From NCBI GenBank assembly GCA_037042185.1, contig JAXQJY010000023.1:930001-994000 (forward strand): a DNA stretch of 64,000 nucleotides, written 5' to 3'. Both the position numbers and the translations under genes were made by a program. Each line of letters starts with the position of its first letter. Position 1 is the stretch's first letter. The notes under the pieces were generated by a model. The model saw only the letters and a list, made by a program, of their open reading frames with translations. It searched no databases and had not been told where the DNA came from. This DNA comes from Sordariomycetes sp. S80-01Y. Its lineage: Eukaryota; Ascomycota; Sordariomycetes. This document shows, in pieces, positions 31,249 to 41,423 of this stretch.

Positions 31249-32618
31249 GCTCGATAGGATGTACAGGTGTGTGTTGCAACAGGATTGAAAGTCTTGGGAG
31301 GCGCTTTTATAAGAGTATTCAGCCTCTTTGTCTTTTCAAATCCAATTGTTTAGCCTTCCACCCAGGCCCTTTTAATTCTCTCTCCGCTCGCTTCTCGCCC
31401 TCCGCGTTGTCAAGCTTGCGCTACTCCGCAAAACCAACAAACTCTGTATGGTGCAACGGCTCATACTTCACACATTGTCCAACGGCACGTGTATCTTAGA
31501 TTGCTTGAATCGCTCGGCTGTATCTAGGAAAGGATCACCGATCATCGCGTGCTTCCCGGAAGCTATCGTCGCTCTCTAGTGATCGGAGAGGCTTTCAGGT
31601 TTATTGAGGCTTGGTCCTGATGGGCTATGGACATGGATTAAGTGGTAAGGATCATTCTAGCAGATACCCGCTGCATATATGCATACACAACCCCTTGCTC
31701 TGTATTTCCAGGCACGGGTCGGTTAGATATACAGGGTACAAAAACGCCTTGTACATGCATCGCCTGCGTTGGTAAGTCGAACCCAAGTTTACGTACATCA
31801 TATCCCAAACATGTGAAGATTGATGTTCGACCTGGGCGACTCTCAGCCTAGTAAATTCTGTACTATACGTTCAGCTGCAGCGTAAACTCGAGGCTAGTGC
31901 GCCACAAGCAACCCCATAGCCTTTGCCTAGGCTGGTACTGACAACAATGACAACTGTCCAGCGGACGAAACGCTTGTCTATTAGAATCGATGGTTGCTAA
32001 GAGCTAGAGTCTGTGTACATATTAGAGCGATTCTCCAAAATTCCGACTTCGAGCTTTAACGGCGTGGAATATTGTGAGGTTGTGTCAAGCCTACAACAGC
32101 TTAGGAAGTGGCAATGATTGATCATTCGATCGTGGACCATCGTTTAAATAATATATTGACAATATCGGTCATTCGTCACCTCCGCAGTGGGAGCAGCAGA
32201 GCATGTATAATTTTATCATAAATGTGTCACATGAAAATTTCAAGTGATGCCCCTGTAAAGCGCCAGCTTGGCCCGAGACCTGTGCTCGTTTCGGCGATGT
32301 AAGCTGACTCCCACTCGGCAGCCTCTGCACGTCGTCAGGATCACGCCTTGGCTTGGTAATCTCGCTATCACTTTGTAATCCTTCCCCGCTTTCTGGGATG
32401 CGATTCACGTTCAACAAGCCCCACGAATGATTCAGACGGGCGCATACCCGCTTGTACGGCCTTTGAGTGCTGACGCGCAACGCTGGGCCGTCCATGAGAC
32501 AACGGTATAAAGTGCCACGCATTCTCACTCAATAATTGGAGATATTTGTCTCACTCGTACTGAGCCACTCAAGCCCCTAACCAGTATTGTTTCTCAAACC
32601 TGACCCCTGTCCTGCGCC
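31249..32618. other. Divergent intergenic region; no gene seen
   Basis: About 1.4 kb between divergent genes; AT-richer from about 31900 to 32230. A 119-codon minus ORF at 32169-32528 shows no domain. Confidence 0.5.
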
Positions 32619-33839
32619 ATGTCTTCCCACATTCACGTCATCAACAAGGCCAACATCGAGGACCACCATGTGCTTTCATACGACCCACCATCTGTGAGCC
32701 TTCCCAAAGGGGCCATAAAGGCACGTTCGAAGCTGCTTTCCATCACTCTCACGAATCGTGACTATGCCCTCCACGGTAGCTTTCTTCATTGGTGGGATGC
32801 GTTCCCCGTTCCCGAAGATCTGCCCGCCCCTTACAACAATCGCGAGGAGTTCGGCATTGTGTGCTCATGGGGTTACGGAGAGGTGGTCGAATCACAAAAC
32901 GACGACATCAAAGCAGGGACCTTGATGTACGGATATTGGCCCACTTCGACCCATCCTGTCGTGCTCAACTTCCAGAGCGCCGGGCTGGACGGCCATTTCA
33001 CAGAAGTCAGCCCCCACCGACAAAGGCTGATGACCGTATATAATCACTTCTACACGATTGAGGAGAAAAGTCTCGGAGATAAGCAGGCTTGGAACTCTAC
33101 GACGCTCACCTTGTGGTCTGCTGGGCACTTCTTGGCCAAGTATCCTTTCCCGACCGCGGACAAGGCGGCAATCAGCCCTAACGGCGTAAGTCCGTGGGAC
33201 AACGACGATGGGCGTCTCTCAGACGCCCTTGTTGTCGTCCTCGTGGCGTCGGGAAAGACAGCACGAGGCTTTAGCTGGAATTTGACGCAGCGATCCTCGG
33301 GGGATGATAACCGCCCAAAGGCTCTCCTCGAAGTCAGCTCAGCTCCCGAGGCACTCCCCACTGCATCCACATCCAAGATCGACACCAAGGCCATCTCGTA
33401 CGGCGATCTTTCCAGTGATGATGTTCTTGCCTGGATCAAGAAGCTCTCGGCTAAACGGATTGTCTTGGTGGACTTCGGCGCCCCGGACAACGTAGCACAG
33501 CGCTTTCACGACGTCGTCTACAAGGAGATCAGTACACTGGAGAAGGTCGATTATATTCACGCAACCACCCCCTACATCAGTACCGATGAACCCAGGACGA
33601 AGTGTCATCAGTTCAACACGAGCCCGATGATGGATGTTGCGGTCAAGAATGAAGGCTTGGAGTCTGTGTACGGCGGTAGGCAGGCCGCCTTTGATAAATG
33701 GCTCGCTGCGAAGGGGATGGGTGATATGGAAATTCAGTGGGGCGAGGGTATCCAAGGAGACAACGGGATTGAGGGCGCTTGGAGGAAACTGGTGAAGGGG
33801 GATCTGCCGCGCAGAAAGGCACTAGTTTTCCGGGTCTGA
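32619..33839 (+). CDS. DUF2855 family protein
   Basis: An intronless frame of 406 residues starting MSSHIHVINKANIEDHH. The early HVINK...HVLSYDPP, the ALHGSFLHWWDAFPVPEDLP block, the FGIVCSWGYGEVVES segment and the YGYWPTSTHPV stretch fit DUF2855, a fungal and bacterial family distantly related to medium-chain quinone-oxidoreductase folds. Later segments such as LSDALVVVLVASGKTARGFS and RIVLVDFGAPDN resemble a nucleotide-binding half, but I see no clear Gly-rich loop. Function unknown. It lies about 720 bases upstream of, and in the same direction as, the Leu fusion gene; whether they act together is open. Confidence 0.8.
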   Translation: MSSHIHVINKANIEDHHVLSYDPPSVSLPKGAIKARSKLLSITLTNRDYALHGSFLHWWDAFPVPEDLPAPYNNREEFGIVCSWGYGEVVESQNDDIKAGTLMYGYWPTSTHPVVLNFQSAGLDGHFTEVSPHRQRLMTVYNHFYTIEEKSLGDKQAWNSTTLTLWSAGHFLAKYPFPTADKAAISPNGVSPWDNDDGRLSDALVVVLVASGKTARGFSWNLTQRSSGDDNRPKALLEVSSAPEALPTASTSKIDTKAISYGDLSSDDVLAWIKKLSAKRIVLVDFGAPDNVAQRFHDVVYKEISTLEKVDYIHATTPYISTDEPRTKCHQFNTSPMMDVAVKNEGLESVYGGRQAAFDKWLAAKGMGDMEIQWGEGIQGDNGIEGAWRKLVKGDLPRRKALVFRV

Positions 33840-34561
33840 GTCTGACTAGCTGAACGCCTGATGCTACCAGTCGATGCGTGCGTGGTCCAGGTCTTATGGT
33901 CGTTTGTAATCCAAACTTGGTTTACCAGCTTACCAGTGAAGGCTCCCCTTGTGAAGTCTCAACAGACCGCGTGGGAAAGTCGCATTTTCCTCAAGATTCG
34001 GGAGTTGCGCACCACATCTCGAGATTGCTTCGATATCACTAACGAAACAGATCTTAATGAGTAGCAATCCCCCTTTTCTGGGTTATCTCACGCCCTTGAA
34101 TCAACCTATCGAGAAGCTGCTCACACTCCTTCTCGACTAGCCTTGACAACCATTGACGGAAAAGGGGCAGCGCTCCGGCCATCCTCCGGGTCCGGGTGGA
34201 GCCCCGAGGCCGTCCCAGTCCGGTCATCTCCAGCCTCCATTCAGCCTATCAAAGGCGCACCTACAATTCCCAAGAGACTAAGCTTCGGGTAGACCGTCTT
34301 ATTCTCCGTTATCAGTAAGCGAGTTGCAGCTCAGGAGCGCTGACGAGCCGACACCGGAAGCCAAAGGATGCGCCGACCCCGGATTTCCCCAGACCACAGG
34401 AGCCAAGGCGGCGGACATACGCGGATACGAGCGGCACCCGTGGAAGAGCCCCTCCGTTTGCTCTCCGTTTCCTCTCCGATCACGAATTGCTTCCTCTGGA
34501 TTGGCTGTCTTCTAGAACAACATAAGAATGTCTCGATGCAGAACCTCAAACATGGCTTCAT
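33840..34561. other. Promoter region of the Leu-type fusion gene
   Basis: No gene seen. GC-rich sequence with no frame carrying a domain. Confidence 0.5.
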
Positions 34562-37500
34562 TTGAAGACTTTCCACCGCAGCTTCTCCAGCATGGCTTTC
34601 AACATCGCCCTCCTCCCCGGCGACGGTCAAGGACCACAGCTTGCCCAACAAGCCAAGCGCGTCCTAGCCCTCATCCAGGACGTCCGTCCAGGTGTCTCGT
34701 TCAACATCACAACGCATGATTTCGCAGGAGCAGCGTTAGCATCCGGCGCGGACTCCGCCCTACCATCGCCTACATTACAAGCAGCCAAGAGCGCCGATGC
34801 CGTGCTCGTCTGCGGCGTTGGTAACAGGCAGTACGGCTTGGAGCCTGAAAAGGGGCTACTAGCGCTGAGAAAGGAGCTGGGTGGGTTTGCAAATGTCAGA
34901 CCTGTGTCGTTTCCTAGCTCTTCGTTGGCAGAGATGAGCGCTTTCCGACCAGAGCAGGTTGCCGAGCTGGATATTACTTTTATTCGAGAGGTGACGGGAG
35001 GGATTTATTACGGTGAGCGTCAGGAGGTGAATGCGAGCGGCAAGACCTTTGACACGACCCCGTACTCCCGCCGTGAAGTCGAGCGAGTAGCGCAGCTAGC
35101 TGGCGAATATGCCTTACAGAGCAACCCGCCAAAAGCAGTACACTCAGTGGACAAAGCCAATGTCATGGCCACATCACGACTATGGCGAGAGACTGTAGCA
35201 AAGGTCTTCTCTGAGGAGTTCCCTTCGGTATCTCTAGACCACATCCTCGTCGACAACGCCGCCATGATACTGTCACAGAAGCCGACTTCGCTGAACGGCA
35301 TAATCCTCACCGAGAACATGTTCGGCGACATCCTCTCGGACCAAGCTGCCGGGATTCTCGGCTCGCCAGACATCGCCGCTTCAGCTGCAATCTCATCGCT
35401 TACCAAGGGGTCTAGGCCCGGTATTTTCGAACCCTTCAATCTAAAGGGGCCAGCCCAGATCGTCAACCCCCTGGGCATCATCAAAGCCATTGACCTGATG
35501 CTCGCGACATCGCTCGGGCTAGCGGCTGAGAGCGAGGCGTTGAAAATGGCTGTTCGTCGCACAGTCGATCCTATAGAGCTTGTCGGCTCGGACGTTCGAA
35601 CCCCTGACATGGGCGGTAAGGCGACGCCGGACGAGTTCATGGCCACGCTTCTGCACCACCTCGATTACTACCTCGAGGCCGCCAACTCCACCGATCTCGC
35701 CGCGTCGCCAGCTTCTGCACTGTCTTCTACGCACACACAGGAGATTCGTCGACCGATGGGTGTCATCGAGAAGATCATCACGCATGCAGCTATTGGCCTC
35801 ACCTCACCCAACATCCAGCCGGGTGACATGGTCTGCGTCAAGGTGGACTGGACCATCACCTCGGAACTGCTATGGGCCGGCATGGAGAAGACGTACGACC
35901 AGATGAACCGTCCGCGCCCTTTCCGAAACGACAGGCTGTGGCTCGCAGTCGACCACATCGTCGACCCGCGCGTCAATCACCAGGCCCGCCAAAAGGGGCT
36001 CATAGCCAAGGCCGAGAGGTTCAGGAGAGAAGCCAAGATCATTGACTTCCTGCCCGCCAACACGAGCATCATGCATACAGACTTCACCAGAGATCGAGCG
36101 CAGCCAGGGCGGATTGTCGTGGGAAGCGACTCGCATACTTGCTCCGCGGGCAGTATGGGGTCCCTGGCGGTTGGCTTTGGCGCAGCCGATGTGGTCATGC
36201 CCATGGTCACGGGCGAGACATGGTTCAAGCTGCCCGAGATCTGCCGCATCAACTTCGTCGGCAAGCTGCCCTTCGGCGTCGGCGGAAAGGAGGTCATCCT
36301 CCACATCCTCGGCCTGTTCAAGCGCAACACCATCGCCTTCCAACGAGCTGTCGAGTACGGCGGCCCCGGCCTCAGTGAGCTGAGCATGGACGCCAGGTTT
36401 GCCATTGCCAACATGAACACCGAGTTCGGCGGCATGGGCGCCTGCTTCGAGGCAGATGAGCAGACCGCGTCTTGGGTGTCGAGACGAACGGCGCCGCAGC
36501 ACCGTCAGGGTGGTCTGTACTTCAGGGCTGATCCCGGGGCCAAGTACGCGGAGGAGAGGACGATCGATCTGTCCGAGGTCAGTCTCACAATGGCGCTGTA
36601 CCCGAACCCGGACGACGTCGTCCCCGTGACGGAGAAGCTGGGCATGAGGCTGGACGGATGCTTCATCGGCGCGTGCACCACCACGGAGGAGGACCTCATT
36701 GTGGGCGCCTTGGTGCTCGAGGCAGGTCTTGCTCAGGGGAAGACGCCGGTCCCACATGGCAAACGACAAGTTACCCCTGGCTCGCTCGCCATCATCAAGA
36801 ACCTCGAAAGGCACGGTCTATTAGCCATCTACCGCCGAGCAGGTTTCTACATCGGCGCGCCGGGATGTTCCTACTGCGTGGGCATCAACGACGTCGACGT
36901 GGCGGGCGAGGGCGAGGTTTGGCTCTCGTCCCAAAACCGCAACTTCAGGAATCGCATGGGCAAGGGCTCCTTTGGCAACGTCACCAGCGCGTCCGTCGTG
37001 GCGGCTAGTAGCTTCGGGATGGAGGTGACCGACCCGAGAGAGCTCTTGGAGCTGATGGACCGGGAGAAGTTTGTGCTTCTCGTTGAGCAGGTCAAGACGA
37101 GGGGCGGGGATGTGAAGCTGGAGATCTCGGAGCCGGCACCCGAACTTGGGACGTCGATCATGATGGATACTTTTGGCGGTGTTGATCCTGCAGAGGCGAA
37201 GAGTTCGCGGATCATCACGTCCAAGATTCAACGGTTTGGAGAGAATGTAGACACGTTAGTATATAAGACGCCCCTCCAAGTAGCCATGCTGACCGGCATA
37301 GGGACGCTATAGTTCCAGCCGAATTCATGCCCGGAGTCGACAACGCAGATCTCGGGAGCCACTGCTTCGAATACTTCCGACCCGAGTTCCGCGAGAAAGC
37401 CGCAAAGGGCTCCAGAGTCATGTAAGCCTGCACTACCCACAACCCTCAGAGAAGACCAGGACTCACTCTGTTCTCAAAGCGTCGCCGAACATGGCTTCGG

Positions 37501-37897
37501 CAGCGGCTCGTCCCGCGAAGACGCCGTCCGCGCGCTCCTAGGGTCCAACATCCAGGCCGTCATCGCAAAGGGCTTCGCTTTCATCTACGAGCGCAACCAG
37601 CTCAACATGGGCCTCTTCAACATCAAGATCCAGGACGAGGCGTTCTACGCAGCCGCTCAGGAAGACTGCGAGATCACGATCAACAAGTCGGACAAGACCA
37701 TTGCCATGAAAGGCGTGGACCGGGTGTTCCATTACGAGCAGCACGCCATCGAGGAGACGCTGTTGGAGGCGGGTGGGGTGTTGCCCCTGTATAGCAAGTT
37801 TGGAACGAAGGTGTTCAGACATATTACCGCGCCCAAGGTCAAGAGCGGGAGGACGAATGGTATCCAGCCTCAGAGGGAGGAGGGCATAGCATGGTGA
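34562..37897 (+). CDS. Fused 3-isopropylmalate dehydrogenase-like and isopropylmalate isomerase/aconitase-like protein
   Basis: Exons 34562-37254, 37302-37421 and 37480-37897 give 1,076 residues. Residues 11-375 are an IPMDH fold: LLPGDGQGP, LLALRKELGGFANVRP, REVTGGIYYG, DKANVMATSRLWRE and ENMFGDILSDQA, covering the substrate Arg, Tyr, Lys and Asp residues. Residues 399-870 are a LeuC/aconitase large part (GVIEKIITHAAIG, GSDSHTCSAGSMG) with the three Fe-S cysteines at 705 (GACTTTEED), 769 and 772 (GCSYC). The rest is the LeuD swivel (NVDTDAIVPAEFM across intron 1, HGFGSGSSREDAV across intron 2). Together these would isomerise and oxidatively decarboxylate a 2-alkylmalate, as LEU1 and LEU2 do in leucine synthesis. 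Family facts are firm; the true substrate is unknown. The dehydrogenase's usual HGSAPDI NAD loop is replaced (EPFNLKGPAQI). ATG 34592 is an alternative start; the longer N-terminus is basic and could be mitochondrial. Confidence 0.93.
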
Positions 37898-38235
37898 ACG
37901 TCAATACACTGAGGCATCCCCTCGGCCTGTACGGGGTTTGATCTAGTCCGAAGTAAGCTGGAGACCCCAAGTGCTTCGCATGAGTGAATCCAACATGAAT
38001 TCCGAGAACGCGTTACCTTTCGGTGTAGCTTCTCAGTCTGTTGCCAACTGTGTTCCACGTTATGTCTCGTTCCAGGAGCAGGCAAGACGAGGAAGATACG
38101 CATGCACCCCCAGAATGAAGGGCATATGCTTTTCACTCTGTTCGACCACAATCACTTGCAATCTAACCGATGGGTCAACCTAGATTGACTTTTGCGAACA
38201 ACAATTCATTCATTCCGGAAACTTCCCGTGCCAAA
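37898..38235. other. Convergent 3' ends; no gene seen
   Basis: 3' UTRs of the fusion gene (+) and the serine protease (-). Confidence 0.5.
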
Positions 38236-39177
38236 TCACCCCTGAACCCCTTGCTGATCCGTCTGCGTCAACCAAACCCACCCATCCGGAACCACGTCCC
38301 CCATCATCCCCTCAAACTCCCCCAGAAACGCCCAGATGCACTCCCATCCAACCCCCCTCCTCATCCCCGTCTCGTCGTCCCAGCTGCTGTGCACCCCCAT
38401 CAACCTCCCGTCCGTCCTCCCCACGAGCGGCGCCCCGCTGTGGCCCCAGTACGTCCAGCAGTCGTGCATCAAGGCCCCGATCTCGCTATTGTCGTGCGGA
38501 TCCTGCCCCCTAAATAGGCCGTGCGACCTCCCCTGGCTGACGACGAGGACGTCGTAGTTGGTCTGGATGCCCGGGACGTCCGTCTCGAGGTCCTCGCTGC
38601 CCGGGTGGCCGACGCAGAGCAGCTGCGTGGACTTCACCGGCGGCGTGCTTGAGAGTTCGAGATGGGCGTAGGGGCCTATTCCGTTGGAGGTGACGACGAC
38701 GAGCAGCGCCAGGTCACGACGCTCGTCCCAGGCGATACACCGCGCACCCACCAGGCTTCCCTCCCCGGACAGCAGCCACTGCACCCTCCCCCAGTCCAGC
38801 TCCTCCCTTTTCTCGGACACGCAGTGCGAGCAGGTCAGGAGGATGCCGGCGGGCGAGATGCACACCGCCGTGCCGGCCTCTTCCTGGGCGAAGACGTACG
38901 TTGCGCAAGAAGGGTCGTGGGTGACCCGACGGGGGAGGATGGGCTGGTAGCGCTGCAGCCACGCGCTCTTCTTGAGAAGCGTGGCGTGGTCGGCTTTAGG
39001 GAGCTTCAGGGCAGAGGGGGTCAGCCGTGCAGGGAGGCGGCATGGGACGAGGGTTCGGGGGATGTTGGTGAGAAGCATGGTTGTTGCTGATGGAAAAGGG
39101 GCGGGGTCTTGAACTGGGACATATACAATCAAAGGAGGCATATAAGTAGTACTATGGCAGTACGTGACGTTTCTCAC
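38236..39177 (-). CDS. Trypsin-fold serine protease, non-secreted
   Basis: An open frame of 313 residues from 39177; the in-frame ATG at 39078 (MLLTNIPRTL) may be the real start and would give 280. A trypsin/HtrA-like catalytic triad can be placed: His in ILLTCSHCV, Asp in DERRDLALLVV and Ser in YWGHSGAPLVG, with GTAVCISPAG as the first strand. No PDZ domain follows and no clear signal peptide precedes, unlike secreted trypsins or HtrA proteins. It resembles small fungal trypsin-like peptidases of unknown substrate, probably cytosolic or nuclear. The gene lies tail to tail with the fusion gene. Confidence 0.8.
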   Translation of the reverse strand: MRNVTYCHSTTYMPPLIVYVPVQDPAPFPSATTMLLTNIPRTLVPCRLPARLTPSALKLPKADHATLLKKSAWLQRYQPILPRRVTHDPSCATYVFAQEEAGTAVCISPAGILLTCSHCVSEKREELDWGRVQWLLSGEGSLVGARCIAWDERRDLALLVVVTSNGIGPYAHLELSSTPPVKSTQLLCVGHPGSEDLETDVPGIQTNYDVLVVSQGRSHGLFRGQDPHDNSEIGALMHDCWTYWGHSGAPLVGRTDGRLMGVHSSWDDETGMRRGVGWECIWAFLGEFEGMMGDVVPDGWVWLTQTDQQGVQG

Positions 39178-39903
39178 GCTTACGACCCGGCCACGGCTGG
39201 ATCCCTGCTAGTGTGAGGAGAGACCATCGTGAAAAGTGACACGGCAGGCTTGGCCCCTTTCCTCGTCACGCATCATGGTCATGACTCGACAAGCTGATCC
39301 AGACAACGCATCGTATTGTCTGCATATCCCACGCATCACTTACAAGTCCGCTCAACATTTCAGTTCCCACGCCCGCCCCGGACAAGAGCTTGTGCATCGA
39401 AGCATGAATCCCAGACCCGCGCCAGTCCCCAGCCCGTGACAAAGAAAAGCAACTCGCCGAGATGTAAACAATGATTCCAACATTCCGCCCGCGTGTCTTC
39501 TTCCCTTAGTTTGCCCACGCTTCTTTGCATCCGTGTATCCAAGAGACATCTTTGCCAGTACTCTGTCCTTCGAGATTTATCTGAAGCCAATTAGATTCAG
39601 GATACCTGTTTTACCCCATCCCGTCTAATCCGCTGGCGCCCCCTAGAAGTGGCCGTGGAGAAGTACCGTCCCGGCTGCTCAAAACCATGATAGCAATGCT
39701 TGAACCGTATCAGTACTCCTTTTCCGCCCCACTCGACCGTGTGTCTGAACAGAAGCACCCGGCCCCAAAGGAAGAGAAATCCCAGGATCCAAGCGCGAGA
39801 CCAAACAATGCGGTGCCCAAATCCGAACCGCAACGCTATGCAATGATTTCCGACTCCTCGTATCTGTTACTTGTTTGTTCATGCCCAAGAATCTGCAAGG
39901 GCC
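39178..39903. other. Intergenic; no gene seen
   Basis: Upstream region of the protease gene and 3' UTR of ste50. ORFs up to 78 codons lack any domain. Confidence 0.5.
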
Positions 39904-41423
39904 TCAGATGATCCCACCGGGGGGGTCGTAACCTCCCACCGTCCGATCTCCACTCGAGCCGCCCTCAGCACTGGCAGCGTTCGTCTTCCTCAACATGAAC
40001 ATCGGCTTCTTCCCCTCCTTATCGAGCTGCTTGAACAGGATCAGCGGCTTCTCATCCATGCCGAGACACCGCTCCTGGTCCCCGTATACGATATAGAGCG
40101 CATACTGATCCCACGGCGCGTTGATCTGATACTTCTTCAACGCAGCTGGCAGCACCTTGTGGCATGGATCATCCATGCTAACTCTGAAGGACTTGAAAAT
40201 TTCCACCGAAGCGTTGTCCCTGCTACCACCCGGTGTGTCGGGGACAGTTGGTGTTTCCCTTCGTTGAGGAAGGCCGCGATTCTTGTCACGGACAGATGAG
40301 GGGAAGTTGCCGTGGTCGGCGTCTGAGCGTGCAGTTTGCGGTGGGTCTTGCCCTCGGTAGGAGCGTGAGGCGAGTGTGCTCATGTGCGTTTGAGGGGAGG
40401 TCGGCGAGGGTATGTTCGGGGATGGGTAGCCAGGCGAGGTTGCGCTCTGGCCCGAACCGTTCATGGCAGCGAGGTGGGAGGAGGACAGGACAGCGCGCTC
40501 CGCAGCGCCTGCCGGGTCGAGGGTCTGTTCAGCTATCGATCGTTCGTGGGTAGCTTGCGTCGGGGAGGCGTTCTTCGGCGTAGCACCAATGAGGATCTTT
40601 CGTTGCGAGTACTGGCGCTTGACACCGCTGCCGCCGGGTGGTGGTGTGGGCGCTGGCGGTGACAATGTAGAGGGATCGTAGGAGTATGCTTGCTGGTTGT
40701 TGCTGTTGCTGAGGTTCGGGAGGGGCGTTTGGGCGTCTTTGGCGAGGCGCAGAGCTGGCAGCATGTCTTCTCGCAAGCGCCGGAAGTCTTCGTTCATCCG
40801 TCGCAAGTCCTGTTCAAGAAGGTACATGCGCTCATCTCGTAAGCGTAGCTGCTCGACCAGCTGTTTGATGTCTTTGAGCGTAGCGGTGGCGTACTGCGCC
40901 TCGGCGTCGGCAGCTCCAGGGAGTCAGCTCCTGTTCGTTTCGTCTCCGGGGTTGACTTACAGAGTGGTAAGTAATGATCGCTCTCGAACGGTACATCCTG
41001 CGCCTTCTTGACATCGTACACACTCTTGAGTATAGACAGGCGATGGCCCACACTCGCGATGCCCATGCTCTTCAGATCATCGTGATGCAGCGCAACCAAG
41101 GCCTCCCCCACAATCTCATTCTCGACAAACCGATCGCTGTACTGCTGCAAGCCTATGCTGCTTATGAAATCCGCGCACTCGTCAGCCGTCCACTCTGTGA
41201 TGATGGTCTCGGGCAGTCTGTCCGCGCTGCTGCGGCCGCCGTGCCCGTACGTCGTGGGCGTGTGCTCTGCAGACGTGGTGTGGCCCGCCGAGGATATTTC
41301 TGAATCGATGGGTGAGGTCTCGCTGTCGCCGACGGGGGAGTGGTCGCCGTGCATGCTGCGTTCATACTCATCGTCGGCGTCGGACTCGGGGTAGGCACCG
41401 CCGTCAAAGGTCGAGGCCATCAT
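39904..41423 (-). CDS. ste50: Ste50 adaptor of the MAP-kinase cascade (SAM and RA domains)
   Basis: Exons 41423-40961 and 40913-39904 give 490 residues. A disordered Asp/Ser N-terminus is followed by a SAM domain (about residues 75-140; ITEWTADECADFISSIGLQQ, FVENEIVGEALVALHHDDLK, GHRLSILKSVYDVKK). A coiled coil comes next (LKDIKQLVEQLRLRDERMYL), then a long Pro/Ser/Gln linker. The C-terminal RA domain (about residues 375-465) holds SVEIFKSFRVSMDDPCHKVL, YALYIVYGDQERCLGMDEKP and LILFKQLDKEGKKPMFMLRK. Ste50 links Ste11 MAPKKK to Ste20/Cdc42 and Ras in mating, filamentation, osmotic and infection signalling. The protein ends in a Gly/Pro-rich DPPGGII tail. MASTF one codon later is an equivalent start. 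Confidence 0.95.

Noticed and set aside
35870-36814. 314-codon minus-strand ORF inside the Leu-type fusion
   Set aside because: It is antisense to the aconitase domain. Length comes from GC-rich codon bias, and the sequence is low-complexity without motifs.
34562-37897. Two separate genes (LEU2-like and LEU1-like) wrongly joined
   Set aside because: The frame is open across the junction with a normal linker, and there is no stop, promoter-like gap or intron between residues 375 and 399.
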